From positions 310,001 to 374,000 of the forward strand of contig NZ_JAIUZR010000003.1 of NCBI RefSeq assembly GCF_020171465.1: a stretch of 64,000 bases of DNA. Reading direction: 5' to 3'. The translations under genes and the position numbers were made by a program. This DNA is from Lutimonas saemankumensis (GTDB lineage: Bacteria > Bacteroidota > Bacteroidia > Flavobacteriales > Flavobacteriaceae). Positions 25,376-34,585 of this stretch are shown piece by piece; within the stretch, counting starts at the first letter, position 1, and the number at the start of each line of letters is the position of its first letter. The notes below the pieces were generated by a model. The model saw only the letters and a program-made list of their open reading frames with translations. It made no database searches and was not told the origin of the DNA.

Positions 25376-26863
25376 ATGCAATATCTGGAAATACTAATGC
25401 TTCTAGCATCCGTTTTTTACATCGTTTTCAATCGTCCTGTCAACAAAAGGCTGAGCAAACCCTATGTGGTCGGTTTGCTGATCATCATACTACTGGTACA
25501 TGTTTTACTTGAGGGATCACGCTGGCAAATGATACCTGCCTATTTCATTTGGCTGATTGCTCTAATCACAGCCTTAAGAAGGGCGGATGCAACACCTTCA
25601 ACCCTGGTGTTTGTTCTTAAAACCGTTGGTCTATTTATTCTTTTGGCCTTGTCTGTAATGCTTCCCTCTGTGTTGCCCGTTTTTAAGTTACCGGAACCAA
25701 CAGGGACCTATATCGTAGGAACAAAGGACATCCATCTTGAACTGGATCGCGATGAGGTAATTACAGTTGACCCATCGGATAAGAGAAACCTAATGATAAA
25801 AGCCTGGTATCCATCAACTGAAGATGGAGCTGAAAAGGATCCATATGTGGACAAAGCGGGAAGAAATGGCTTTGCGCAAAAATATGGCCTGCCGGTTTCA
25901 TTTCTAAATTATCTGGATAAGGTCGATACCCATGTTTTTAGAAATGTTCCTATTGCGGACGGATCCTTTCCTGTTTTGATATTTTCTCATGGATACAATT
26001 CAAAAGCCAATGGGTACTATGCCTTGCTATCTGAAATTGCCAGTCAGGGATATGTTGTATTTGCACTTAATCATACCTATGAAAGTACCGGTACTTCTTT
26101 CCCTGATGGAGCTGAAGCATATTTTGATTATGCTTATGCTGATTTGATTCAGAAAGATACCTGGCACATTATGGAGCCCGTTATAGAATCCTTTAAAAGT
26201 GATCTTTCATTTGAAGATCGTCATACCATTGTACAGAAAGGTTTAAGGAACTATTTTGTCAAAGGCATGGTGGAGCGATGGGCCAGGGATATAATTGATG
26301 TGGACAAAAAACTGGATAACTGGAACAACTCCGGATTTTTTAAAGGAAGCCTCGATGTTTCAAAAGTTGGTGTTTTTGGTCATTCCAGAGGAGGTGGAGC
26401 GGCTGGTCATTCCCTGCTCATGGAAAGCAGAATAAAGGCAGGCATTAATCTGGATGGGGTTCAGTGGGGTAAGATTGTTGATACAACCTTTCAGAAACCA
26501 TTTCTGTTCTTATCCGCAGACTGGCCTGTGGAACACGAGAATTTAAATCAACATGCCTATATTAATAAGAGTTCTTCTGTTTTTTATGAAGGTATAATCT
26601 CGCAAACGGGCCATAGTAATTTTATGGATATTCCATTGATGATTCCGTTAAATTCCATGAGTCAGGCTGGTAATATTGACCCTCTCTATGGTCTTGAGAT
26701 ATCGAATATGGTTGTTACTTATTTTTTTGATAAACACTTAAAGAATAGAGAGTTGGATATGGGAGAATTAAGTTCGAAATATGAAGAGCTGGATATCACG
26801 GTATATATGGGAGATTCCTTATCTTCAGTTTCGAATTTGAAACAAACTTCTGAGGAAAAATAA
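25376..26863 (+). CDS. membrane-bound alpha/beta hydrolase (PAF-acetylhydrolase-like) with four N-terminal helices
   Basis: A 495-residue protein with about four transmembrane helices in the first 120 residues (IIILLVHVLLEG, FIWLIALITAL, LFILLALSVMLPS) followed by an extracytoplasmic hydrolase domain. The latter has AWYPSTEDGAEKDPYV, FPVLIFSHGYNSKANGYY, the nucleophile GHSRGGGA and a final TGHSNFMDIP with the catalytic His, the order of the platelet-activating-factor acetylhydrolase family. It likely cleaves lipid-like short esters at the outer face of the membrane. It resembles the soluble exported hydrolase at 20.8 kb. The methyltransferase gene starts 21 nt later. Confidence 0.8.
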   Translation: MQYLEILMLLASVFYIVFNRPVNKRLSKPYVVGLLIIILLVHVLLEGSRWQMIPAYFIWLIALITALRRADATPSTLVFVLKTVGLFILLALSVMLPSVLPVFKLPEPTGTYIVGTKDIHLELDRDEVITVDPSDKRNLMIKAWYPSTEDGAEKDPYVDKAGRNGFAQKYGLPVSFLNYLDKVDTHVFRNVPIADGSFPVLIFSHGYNSKANGYYALLSEIASQGYVVFALNHTYESTGTSFPDGAEAYFDYAYADLIQKDTWHIMEPVIESFKSDLSFEDRHTIVQKGLRNYFVKGMVERWARDIIDVDKKLDNWNNSGFFKGSLDVSKVGVFGHSRGGGAAGHSLLMESRIKAGINLDGVQWGKIVDTTFQKPFLFLSADWPVEHENLNQHAYINKSSSVFYEGIISQTGHSNFMDIPLMIPLNSMSQAGNIDPLYGLEISNMVVTYFFDKHLKNRELDMGELSSKYEELDITVYMGDSLSSVSNLKQTSEEK

Positions 26864-26884
26864 TCAGACTTAGTTACTCGAAAA

Positions 26885-27466
26885 ATGAACGATTCAAATA
26901 TATTGAACAGACCCGAAATCCATGCAGAAATAGAGGCGAAATGCTCTGAAATTGGCTTTACCATGCCTTCAGACCTTTATACAGGATCTCTTTTGAAGAC
27001 ATTAGTAAGTTCAAAACCCGGGTGCAATCTTCTTGAATTGGGGACCGGAATAGGTTTATCCTTATCCTGGATGGTTGACGGGATGGATGACATGTCCAGA
27101 ATTATCTCGGTTGATAATGATTCGAAATTAACCGAAATAGTTAAGAAATTCTTCGCAAACGACCAAAGGGTTGATATAGTTTGCGAGGATGGCTCAGAAT
27201 GGATAAAAAATTATAATGGCGAAAAATTCGATCTGATATTTGCAGATGCCTGGCCGGGCAAATACAGTGAGATAGAAGAAGTTCTTGAGTTGGTTAAAAT
27301 TGGTGGGCTTTACATTATTGACGACATGATAACGCAGCCTAACTGGCCCGAAGGTCATCAGGAGCATGTAAAGCACCTTATTGAATATCTTGAAAAACGA
27401 GAGGATTTTAACCTGACAAAAATGAATTGGTCAACGGGTATAATTATTGCATCTAAAAAGTTTTAA
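26885..27466 (+). CDS. class I SAM-dependent methyltransferase (O-methyltransferase-like)
   Basis: Rossmann-fold methyltransferase of 193 residues. Motif I is LLELGTGIGLS, motif II ends at SVDND, and motif post-II is FDLIFADAWPGKYSEIEEVLELVKIGGLYIIDDM, as in catechol/caffeoyl-CoA O-methyltransferase-like proteins, where an Asp-Asp pair binds a metal and catechol. The acceptor cannot be named. It is cytoplasmic and lies 21 nt behind the membrane hydrolase; a 170-nt gap follows. Confidence 0.8.
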   Translation: MNDSNILNRPEIHAEIEAKCSEIGFTMPSDLYTGSLLKTLVSSKPGCNLLELGTGIGLSLSWMVDGMDDMSRIISVDNDSKLTEIVKKFFANDQRVDIVCEDGSEWIKNYNGEKFDLIFADAWPGKYSEIEEVLELVKIGGLYIIDDMITQPNWPEGHQEHVKHLIEYLEKREDFNLTKMNWSTGIIIASKKF

Positions 27467-27638
27467 GTATAAACTTCCGGATTATGAGGAATTTCATTCT
27501 ATTTTAAAAAGTTGTTAAATGTCGTTAAAATTCATTTAAGCATTTCAGAAATGTTGCAAATTTGGATTTAGTCAAATAATGGATTTCATAGTGTTCAAGA
27601 ATACCTAAAGGAATCTAACTAAATTTTAAGCAATATAT

Positions 27639-28640
27639 ATGAAATTTAAAATCATCTCACTATTAATCCTAATACTGAGCACAGCCTGTTTAAATAACAA
27701 AAGAGCAAATAAAACGGAACCATCTGTGCGCATTACGCATCCTTATAGAATTGATTCAATTATTGAAAAACCTGTAAAGTTTTACCCCGAGATGATCTCT
27801 ACGAATATTGATAAATTTAATACCAGTATGAGTCCGGACGGTAGAACGATTTATTATACCGCCACGTCTCAAAAACTGGGAATTACAGGAATTGCATACC
27901 AAAAATTTGAAGAAGGGAATTTTGGGAGCCCCGAATTTGTGCCTTTTGTGTGGGCTGATACACCGATGTCTGATGTTCAGATCTCACCGGATGGTAATCT
28001 GATGCTTTTTTCTACTTTTAAAGACTTCGAAGGTAAGCCGGACGGATTTAATTTCAATATCTGGGTTTCAGAGTTTAAGAATGGATCATGGCAGGATCCA
28101 ACTCCATTCGGATCACCAATAACATCTTCAGGCAATGAGTTTTACCCGGTCATGACCAAGAATAGAAGCATTTACTTTTCTTCAGATAAATCAGGAAATT
28201 CAGATATATATTTTTCAAGGTTTGAAAACGGTGAATACCAGAAACCTGTTCGTTTACCTGACAATATAAATACAGATAAGATGGAAGCAGATGCCTTTAT
28301 ATCAGTGGATGAATCTTTTATTATTTTTGTTCGTGTCGATGAACCTGATGGTTACGGTAAGAGTGATTTATACATTAGTTTCAGAGAAGATAATATGAAA
28401 TGGTCAGATCCTGTTAATATGGGTGAGGGTGTAAATAGCAATGAAATTGATGGAAGCCCATATGTAACACCTGATGGTATGTATTTGATATTTACATCAG
28501 GAAGAAAACAAGGCGGTATAAAGGAAAAAGCTGCTGAAAGCTATGAGAATTTCAAATCGATTATATCTTCCAGTGAAAACGGATCGCTAAATTTTTATAT
28601 CATGAGCCTCAAACTAGATCAATACAAAACAAGAGAATGA
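27639..28640 (+). CDS. PD40/TolB-like beta-propeller lipoprotein
   Basis: A 333-residue lipoprotein (LILSTACLNN) made of PD40 blades: MSPDGRTIYYTAT, ISPDGNLMLFSTF, MTKNRSIYFSSDKSGNSDIYFSR, ISVDESFIIFVR and VTPDGMYLIFTSGR. The repeated SDIYFSR and (S/D)LYIS motifs match the paralogue at 14.6 kb blade for blade. Such propellers probably bind peptides or envelope sugars. The last 4 nt overlap the start of the GNAT gene (ATGA), so both are translated from one message. Confidence 0.8.
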   Translation: MKFKIISLLILILSTACLNNKRANKTEPSVRITHPYRIDSIIEKPVKFYPEMISTNIDKFNTSMSPDGRTIYYTATSQKLGITGIAYQKFEEGNFGSPEFVPFVWADTPMSDVQISPDGNLMLFSTFKDFEGKPDGFNFNIWVSEFKNGSWQDPTPFGSPITSSGNEFYPVMTKNRSIYFSSDKSGNSDIYFSRFENGEYQKPVRLPDNINTDKMEADAFISVDESFIIFVRVDEPDGYGKSDLYISFREDNMKWSDPVNMGEGVNSNEIDGSPYVTPDGMYLIFTSGRKQGGIKEKAAESYENFKSIISSSENGSLNFYIMSLKLDQYKTRE

Positions 28641-29089
28641 TTAAAATCTTGTTCAATCAGGATACTCAAATTGCGAAAAGTATTTATGCTGTTTTTCAGG
28701 CTTCATATGCCGTTGAGGCTAATCTTTTAAATGCAATAGATTTCCCTCCCTTAAAAAGACCTCTAGAGGATTATATAAATTGTCAAACATCTTTTTTTGG
28801 TTATTATAAAAGGGAAGAATTAGCCGGGGTTGTTGAAATCAATGATACTCCTCATTTTACACATATTAATAGTTTGGTCGTGCATCCGGATTACTTTCGT
28901 CAAGGAATAGCCAGAGAACTCCTGCAATTTGTTTTGAATATGTATGATTCAAATTTGTTTGTTGTGGAAACAGGCCTGGGGAATGGCCCGGCAACTAATT
29001 TATATCAGAGTTTTGATTTTGAGGAAGTTTATCAATGGGACACCGATCACGGGGTGAGAAAGATTAAATTTGAGTTGAAAATGGGATAA
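28637..29089 (+). CDS. GNAT family N-acetyltransferase
   Basis: A 150-residue acetyltransferase of the GCN5 family. The core strand VVEINDTPHFTHINSLVVHPDYF leads to the acetyl-CoA loop RQGIARELLQF (R/Q-x-x-G-x-A pattern), followed by VVETGLGNGPATNLYQSFDFEEV, the conserved beta4-alpha4 segment. The acceptor is unknown. It is translationally coupled to the PD40 lipoprotein, an unusual partner that gives no clue to its substrate. Confidence 0.85.
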   Translation: MIKILFNQDTQIAKSIYAVFQASYAVEANLLNAIDFPPLKRPLEDYINCQTSFFGYYKREELAGVVEINDTPHFTHINSLVVHPDYFRQGIARELLQFVLNMYDSNLFVVETGLGNGPATNLYQSFDFEEVYQWDTDHGVRKIKFELKMG

Positions 29090-29175
29090 ATAAGGATGGA
29101 ATATCTCAGGGTACTTGTTTCAGTGCATCACGATGAATATCTTTGATAGCAATTTTTACAACTTGATATGCTCTT

Positions 29176-29712
29176 ATGAAAATAGATTCTCATTTAACTG
29201 CATCCGTCATTTCATATAAGGGAAACGTAAATGTCTCTTCAGAGGAGCTATGGGAAGTCATTTCGTCCTCGGGGAATCTTAATAATTGCCATCCTTTTTG
29301 TAAGAAAAATACGGTGATCACCTGGGCTCAGGTTGGAGCAGAGGATACAATTGAATATTATAATGGGCTGGTTTTAAATAGGTTATTTACTTCATGGAAT
29401 GAGGGCGTAGGATATGAATTACTTATCGGAAAGAAGACTTATCCTTATGCAGTAGCTAAGGTTCTCTGGAAAATCACTGTAGTTAATCATCAAATATCGG
29501 AGCTATCTATAACAATCAATTCTTATCCGGACATTGCCTTAAAGAAATATACGAAGCTTATCAGGGGTCTTATCAGGGATCTCTATTTTTTGCCCACGAT
29601 GTCAAAATATGTGAAGTCGGTTGTCAAGGGCTTCAAATTTTACGCTGAAACTGGAAGGCCTGTTGAGAAAAACCAGTTTGGATACAACAGAATGTTTTCA
29701 ACAAGGAATTGA
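29176..29712 (+). CDS. SRPBCC family protein (START/polyketide-cyclase fold)
   Basis: A 178-residue cytoplasmic protein of the SRPBCC hydrophobic-ligand-binding fold. The start GNVNVSSEELWEVISSSGNLNNCHPF is the family's usual N-terminal strand and helix, with the conserved Trp; the middle (YYNGLVLNRLFTSW) and a long C-terminal helix (KLIRGLIRDLYFLPTMSKYVKSVVKG) complete the fold. The ligand is unknown. An 86-nt gap separates it from the GNAT gene and 46 nt from DUF1835. Confidence 0.75.
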   Translation: MKIDSHLTASVISYKGNVNVSSEELWEVISSSGNLNNCHPFCKKNTVITWAQVGAEDTIEYYNGLVLNRLFTSWNEGVGYELLIGKKTYPYAVAKVLWKITVVNHQISELSITINSYPDIALKKYTKLIRGLIRDLYFLPTMSKYVKSVVKGFKFYAETGRPVEKNQFGYNRMFSTRN

Positions 29713-29758
29713 ACTTCCAATTTGTCATGAATCAACTCAGAAAGATTAATAGAAACCA

Positions 29759-30514
29759 ATGAAAAAACAGTACCATATTCTGAATGGTGATGCGTTAAAG
29801 GATCGCTTTCCCAAAAGCATTCATGGAGAACTTATTGTTGCCAGAGAATGTTTGGTCGACGGTAATGTGGATGGCAGCGACTTGGATGATCTCTATAGTA
29901 CAAGGGCAAATTTTCTCAGTAACCATTATCAGGTCACTCCACAAGATTATTACAATGATACAGTAACTGAATTCAACCGAATTGTTGCAATTGAAGACAA
30001 TTCCGAGATCAATCTTTGGTTTGAAGATGATTTGTTTTGTCAGGTTAATTTCTGGTTCATTTCGTATCTATTGGCGAAAAAAAAAGAGAAGATTAAAGCT
30101 TATCTAATCAGGCCGGAAACACATGACCAATATGGATTCGGAGGATTGTCCGAGCCTGAACTGGTTTCGATTTACAATAACAGATCAGTAATTACGGATC
30201 TTGATATATTGGCAGACCTTTGGATACATTATCAAAACAATGATCTAAAGAACTTAGCCTTAAATGCGAAAAAGTTGGGTCATTTGTATCCATTTATCGA
30301 CAAGGCAGTAGAGGCGCATTTGGATCGACTGCCTGATCATAATAATGAGGGAAGGCCTATCAGATCTCTTAAAACCATAATGAGTGAATTAAAGACAGAT
30401 GATTTTGGGATTGTATTCAGAGAATTTTGTAAACGTAAAAGCATTTATGGATTTGGCGATTTACATGTGAAAAGACTGTTTGACAAAATAAAAAATAACT
30501 CAAATCCACAATGA
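29759..30514 (+). CDS. DUF1835 domain-containing protein
   Basis: A 251-residue cytoplasmic protein matching the DUF1835 pattern: YHILNGDALKDRF at the start, IVARECLVDGNV, then INLWFEDDLFCQVNFWFISYLL and the late REFCKRKSIYGFGDLHVKRL. The function is unknown; the domain is widespread in single copy beside small stress-type genes. Its stop overlaps the MDR reductase start (ATGA), so the two form an operon. Confidence 0.8.
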   Translation: MKKQYHILNGDALKDRFPKSIHGELIVARECLVDGNVDGSDLDDLYSTRANFLSNHYQVTPQDYYNDTVTEFNRIVAIEDNSEINLWFEDDLFCQVNFWFISYLLAKKKEKIKAYLIRPETHDQYGFGGLSEPELVSIYNNRSVITDLDILADLWIHYQNNDLKNLALNAKKLGHLYPFIDKAVEAHLDRLPDHNNEGRPIRSLKTIMSELKTDDFGIVFREFCKRKSIYGFGDLHVKRLFDKIKNNSNPQ

Positions 30515-31482
30515 AAGCAGCACTTCGAAAATCTTATGGACCCCCCGAAATTATTCAGGTTACTGATGTTGAAAGTCCGAGTCACGGTTCTAATGAAGTA
30601 TTGGTTAAGGTTTTTGCCACAACGGTTAATAGAACCGACTGTGCTAATCTTACCGCAAAACCCTTATTAATGAGATTTATACTGGGCTTTCTAAGACCTA
30701 AAAAAGTAATTTTGGGAACTGATTTTGCCGGGGAAGTAGTAGGAGTTGGAAAGGAGGTAAAAACATTTAAATTGAAGGATAGGTTATTTGGATTTAACGA
30801 TTTGGGCTATGACTCTCAAGCTGAATATTTGACCATTCCTGAAGATGGAAATATCTTGAAAATTCCACCGAATATAGATTATGCAACAGCAGTTGCGAGT
30901 GTTGAAGGAGCGCATTACGCATATACTTTCATTCACAAAACAAAGATTAAGGCCGGAAACAAAATTCTTATCAACGGAGCTACCGGAGCCATAGGTTCAG
31001 CTCTTTTACAATTTGTTAAACAGTTTGATGTTTTTATCACAGCAACCTGTAACACGAAGAATGTTGAACTCGTCAGATCTTTAGGAGCAGACAGAATAAT
31101 TGATTATTCAAAAGAAGATTTCACAAAAGATTTGGAAAAGTATGACTTTGTATTTGATGCGGTTGGGAAAAGTACATTTGGTAAGTGTAAATCAATTTTG
31201 AATAAAGGAGGTGTTTATATTTCTTCAGAATTAGGACCGTTTGCACAGAACCTTGTTTTTGCCTTAATGACACCAATTTTGGGAGGGAAGCAGGTCATTT
31301 TTCCAATTCCATTTCCCGTCAAGAGAACCATGCCCTACATCCTGAATCTCATGAAGAAGGAAATATTCAATCCGGTAATTGATCGCGTTTACAAACTGAA
31401 TGAGATAGACCAGGCTTACGAATATGCCCTGTCAGGAGAAAAAACCGGGAATATCATTATTAAAATTGCTGACGAGGAATAA
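30511..31482 (+). CDS. medium-chain NAD(P)-dependent alcohol dehydrogenase / quinone reductase
   Basis: Zinc-independent MDR-family reductase of 323 residues. It has GTDFAGEVVGVG near the catalytic cleft, then the nucleotide-binding loop INGATGAIGSALLQF, the RSLGADRIIDYSKEDF segment typical of the quinone oxidoreductase/enoyl-reductase branch, and a C-terminal GKTGN-like end (SGEKTGNIIIKI). Structural zinc cysteines are absent. It probably reduces quinones or alpha,beta-unsaturated carbonyls with NADPH. Coupled by overlap to DUF1835. Confidence 0.85.
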   Translation: MKAALRKSYGPPEIIQVTDVESPSHGSNEVLVKVFATTVNRTDCANLTAKPLLMRFILGFLRPKKVILGTDFAGEVVGVGKEVKTFKLKDRLFGFNDLGYDSQAEYLTIPEDGNILKIPPNIDYATAVASVEGAHYAYTFIHKTKIKAGNKILINGATGAIGSALLQFVKQFDVFITATCNTKNVELVRSLGADRIIDYSKEDFTKDLEKYDFVFDAVGKSTFGKCKSILNKGGVYISSELGPFAQNLVFALMTPILGGKQVIFPIPFPVKRTMPYILNLMKKEIFNPVIDRVYKLNEIDQAYEYALSGEKTGNIIIKIADEE

Positions 31483-31524
31483 GTTGATGAAGATATGAGG
31501 TGCGGGAGTTAAATTAATTTCGCA

Positions 31525-31532
31525 TAAATTTG
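31525..31532 (+). promoter_or_regulatory. candidate -7 promoter element upstream of the cupin gene
   Basis: TAAATTTG matches the Bacteroidota -7 consensus TAnnTTTG exactly and lies 20 nt before the cupin ATG at 31553. The -33 TTG at the usual 17-23 nt distance is not present, so only half of the signal is seen. Confidence 0.35.
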
Positions 31533-31552
31533 ACGGCATAAAATAAGACGAG

Positions 31553-31987
31553 ATGAAAGAAAAAGAGGTTATTCGCAGAGGAAAAGGGGAGAACTACAAC
31601 TATTCTCAAGACCATTGTTTTGTAAAGTTGTCTTCGAGAAATACGAACGGAGAATTATGTTTTGTTGAAGATACATTGAAACCTGGTTTTTATTTAGGGA
31701 GACATCACCATAAAAAAATGACCGAGGTATTTTATATTCTCGAGGGAGAATTAGATTTAATATTTGATGATGGTACTGTTACAGCTACCGCAGGAGATAC
31801 CATAACTGTGCCACCTAATGTTTGGCATGCAGCAAGCTGTGAAAAAGGAGGAAAGATGCTGACGATTTTTAAAAACGGACAGTTTGATCTCTACCTTGAG
31901 AAATTGTCTGGAATGACAGATGAGGAATTTGCGGATCAAGAATTGATGAGATCAGTTTCAGCGGATTTTGACATCTACACAGAATAA
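31553..31987 (+). CDS. cupin domain protein
   Basis: A 144-residue single-domain cupin. Motif 1 is GRHHHKKMTEVFYILEGE (metal-binding His residues and Glu), motif 2 GDTITVPPNVWHAAS with the last ligand His. Small cupins act as metal-dependent isomerases, dioxygenases or sugar-binding proteins; the sequence does not choose between them. Cytoplasmic. The amidohydrolase begins 36 nt later. Confidence 0.85.
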   Translation: MKEKEVIRRGKGENYNYSQDHCFVKLSSRNTNGELCFVEDTLKPGFYLGRHHHKKMTEVFYILEGELDLIFDDGTVTATAGDTITVPPNVWHAASCEKGGKMLTIFKNGQFDLYLEKLSGMTDEEFADQELMRSVSADFDIYTE

Positions 31988-32023
31988 TACACTCAATCTT
32001 AATTATAGACTGATACGATAAAG

Positions 32024-33457
32024 ATGAAAATAATAAAACGAATTTTTAAATTCTTCTTGATACTCGTTGGAGCGATACTGTTGTTATTGTTGGTAGCCAT
32101 TGGAATTGATACTTACAGGACAGGCTATTTGAAGGTAAAGAACATTGAATTTTCTGACAATGATTCCTACCTTATCACAAATGTAAATATCATTCCGATG
32201 AATCAGGATACGGTACTGACCGATAAAATGGTACATGTAAAAGATGGTGTGATTCAAAAGATTGGAGATCAAATCGAACTAGAAGGGGTTGAAATTATTG
32301 ATGCCGGTAACAGGTTTCTGACTCCTGGTCTTATTGACATGCATGTGCATATATGGGATCGATATGAACTTGGCTTGTATTTATCCAATGGGGTTACGGC
32401 GGTTCGGAATTTATGGGGAATGCCAATGCATTTGAGGATTAAGCAAGATGTAGCCAATGATGAAATTGTTTCTCCTCTGTTTTATACTACCGGGCCAAAA
32501 CTTACCGGACCTGAATTTATTGGGGATGACAATTTAAATTTAACGAGCCCGGATGAGGCCAGAGATAAAGTGTTATCCTATAAAGATAGAGGATATGATT
32601 TTATTAAAACCTATTATGGTCTGACACCAGATATCTTTGATGCAGTTGTTGAGCAATCAATGAAATCAGATATAGATGTTATTGCGCATCCCTCACAAAA
32701 AGTTCCTTATGTATATCACTTTAACCCACAAATAAAATCTATTGAGCACACTGAAGATATTATTCAGCAACCCTTAAATTACAAGCTGGATACCCTAAAA
32801 TTAGAAGAGGTAATTCATAACTTCGAGAGTTTGAATAAAGGCTCTTTTAGCCCGACACTAACGGGCTATTATAATATCTATAACATGCTCACCAATGATG
32901 CTGTTTTAGAGTCAGAACAGCTTGATTATATGAACCCTTTAATAAGGAAAGTGGATAGTAAGGCTCAGTTTGACAGATGGTATAATACAAAATTGAGTGA
33001 CCCCAATATTGTTAAATCGATAAAGGATCAGCACGATTTTCATTTATATATTTTGAAAAGGCTGCATGAGGCTGGAGTACGCATTGTTTGCAGCACGGAT
33101 GCCGGAATAGGTATTACTACCCCGGGTTTTTCCATCCATCAGGAGCTGGCATTTTACAAAGAAGCCGGACTTTCTAATTACGAAGTTCTTAAAACCGCCA
33201 CCATAAATGCCTCGGAAACCCATACAATTATGAATAATATGGGTTCTGTTGAGGAGGGAAAAGCTGCTAATTTACTTCTGTTAGACCGCAATCCTCTGGA
33301 AGATCTAACGGCCCTGAAAAATCCTTCAACAGTTTTTATAAAAGGGAGGAAATTGAATCGCGAAACGCTGGACTCATTTGAAGAAAAAGCGGCAAACAGA
33401 AAGAATATACTGGTTAGCGCTGTGCGTTATGCCGAAAATCTAATGATTGAAAAATGA
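32024..33457 (+). CDS. membrane-anchored amidohydrolase family protein
   Basis: Exported metal-dependent amidohydrolase with an N-terminal signal anchor (FFLILVGAILLLLLVAIG). The barrel signatures DMHVHIW (HxH), a Lys in FIKTYYG, VIAHPS, SIEHTED and CSTDAGIG (metal Asp) are complete, in the same order as the enzyme at 1.5 kb, but without its SnoaL-like tail. This family includes prolidases, imidazolonepropionases and similar hydrolases. The AraC regulator gene lies 11 nt downstream, so it may be controlled together with it. Confidence 0.85.
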   Translation: MKIIKRIFKFFLILVGAILLLLLVAIGIDTYRTGYLKVKNIEFSDNDSYLITNVNIIPMNQDTVLTDKMVHVKDGVIQKIGDQIELEGVEIIDAGNRFLTPGLIDMHVHIWDRYELGLYLSNGVTAVRNLWGMPMHLRIKQDVANDEIVSPLFYTTGPKLTGPEFIGDDNLNLTSPDEARDKVLSYKDRGYDFIKTYYGLTPDIFDAVVEQSMKSDIDVIAHPSQKVPYVYHFNPQIKSIEHTEDIIQQPLNYKLDTLKLEEVIHNFESLNKGSFSPTLTGYYNIYNMLTNDAVLESEQLDYMNPLIRKVDSKAQFDRWYNTKLSDPNIVKSIKDQHDFHLYILKRLHEAGVRIVCSTDAGIGITTPGFSIHQELAFYKEAGLSNYEVLKTATINASETHTIMNNMGSVEEGKAANLLLLDRNPLEDLTALKNPSTVFIKGRKLNRETLDSFEEKAANRKNILVSAVRYAENLMIEK

Positions 33458-33468
33458 TTTAAAATAAA

Positions 33469-34500
33469 ATGGCTTTAAAAATTCTTGCCATACTTAATTT
33501 AATAATAACCGTTCAGGCCTTGTTTCTTTGCTTGCATTTTATTTTCAAATCAAAGGGCCTAATGATTCTGAACAGATTGCTTGCATTTTTGTGCTTTACA
33601 TTTGCTGTAATTTCGTTAAACACCTATTTCAGTGTGGCAGGTATATTTTTGCAAGACACGCTGTTACAGGACATTTCAAACAATTTAATGTGGTTTATAG
33701 GTCCGGCCTTATATATGTATGTGATTTATAATGATAAAAAACCCGAAAGACGTTTTATTTATTTCAATACTTTTCCTTTTTTATTTTTAGCCCTTATTAA
33801 TATACTTTTTGACTGGAAATGGTTTTCAATTGCGGTCCCCTTTATAGGCTTTACACAAATGAGTATTTATTTGTTTTTGTCATTGAAATATTGTTATGAA
33901 AATTATTCGAATGCAAAAAGGTATTACAACTGGATTTTACCTTCGATTATTGTGTTTGCCGTTTTGATAGTTGTAAATTTTAGCTTGCATGTACTGGAAT
34001 CTATGGGAATTAAGATTTTATCGGACGCTGTACTACAGAGTTTCACTTCCTTATTAGTAATACCTATTTTTTATCTGGCCTATAAAGAAATGAATAGTGC
34101 AGGGGAATTGGGAATCACCCCCAAAAAGTATCATGGTTCACAAATTTCGGAGGAAAAAACGAATCAATATTTAGCTAAAATTGAAGCGGCCATGGAAGAG
34201 GATAAATTGTATCTTCAGGAAGACCTGACCCTGCAAAAATTGTCTCGTTCACTTGATATAAGCCCTAAATTCGTATCCCAGGTGATTAATCAAAAGCTGG
34301 AAATGAGCTTTTCAGAATATATTTTTAGATTTCGTTTGGAAGAAGTGAAGAAAAGATTAACTGATTCCGGAAACAAGAACAAGACCATATTTGGAATTGC
34401 TCAGGAATCAGGTTTTAAATCGAACAGCAGATTTAATTATCTATTTAAAAAACATACCGGGCAGACTCCAAAAGAGTTTCAAAAACTTCATATTCAATAG
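33469..34500 (+). CDS. membrane-anchored AraC family transcriptional regulator
   Basis: Regulator with about seven hydrophobic helices in the first ~210 residues (from ILAILNLIITVQALFLCL to LLVIPIFYLAY), then a cytoplasmic AraC/XylS double helix-turn-helix: LTLQKLSRSLDISPKFVSQVIN and FGIAQESGFKSNSRFNYLFKKHTGQTPKEF. This layout, a 7TM sensor joined to an AraC output, is common in flavobacteria. The inducer is probably a membrane or periplasmic signal. It follows the amidohydrolase by 11 nt and precedes the CPBP protease, both possible targets. Confidence 0.88.
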   Translation: MALKILAILNLIITVQALFLCLHFIFKSKGLMILNRLLAFLCFTFAVISLNTYFSVAGIFLQDTLLQDISNNLMWFIGPALYMYVIYNDKKPERRFIYFNTFPFLFLALINILFDWKWFSIAVPFIGFTQMSIYLFLSLKYCYENYSNAKRYYNWILPSIIVFAVLIVVNFSLHVLESMGIKILSDAVLQSFTSLLVIPIFYLAYKEMNSAGELGITPKKYHGSQISEEKTNQYLAKIEAAMEEDKLYLQEDLTLQKLSRSLDISPKFVSQVINQKLEMSFSEYIFRFRLEEVKKRLTDSGNKNKTIFGIAQESGFKSNSRFNYLFKKHTGQTPKEFQKLHIQ

Positions 34501-34507
34501 AATTTTA

Positions 34508-34527
34508 TGCTATTTCATGATATAGCA
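34508..34527 (+). terminator. short hairpin after the AraC gene
   Basis: TGCTAT (34508-34513) pairs with ATAGCA (34522-34527) over an 8-nt loop, starting 8 nt after the AraC stop codon, flanked by short T and A runs. It could be a weak bidirectional terminator; there is no long T tract. Confidence 0.3.
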
Positions 34528-34585
34528 AAAGGAAGATTCAAATTTTTGGCTGATCTAGTCTATGTTTGTTGGAAACCTATCATTC

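Noticed and set aside
25312-25512. Short open frame at the start of the membrane hydrolase
   Set aside because: It overlaps the hydrolase start in another frame and encodes a composition without domain features.
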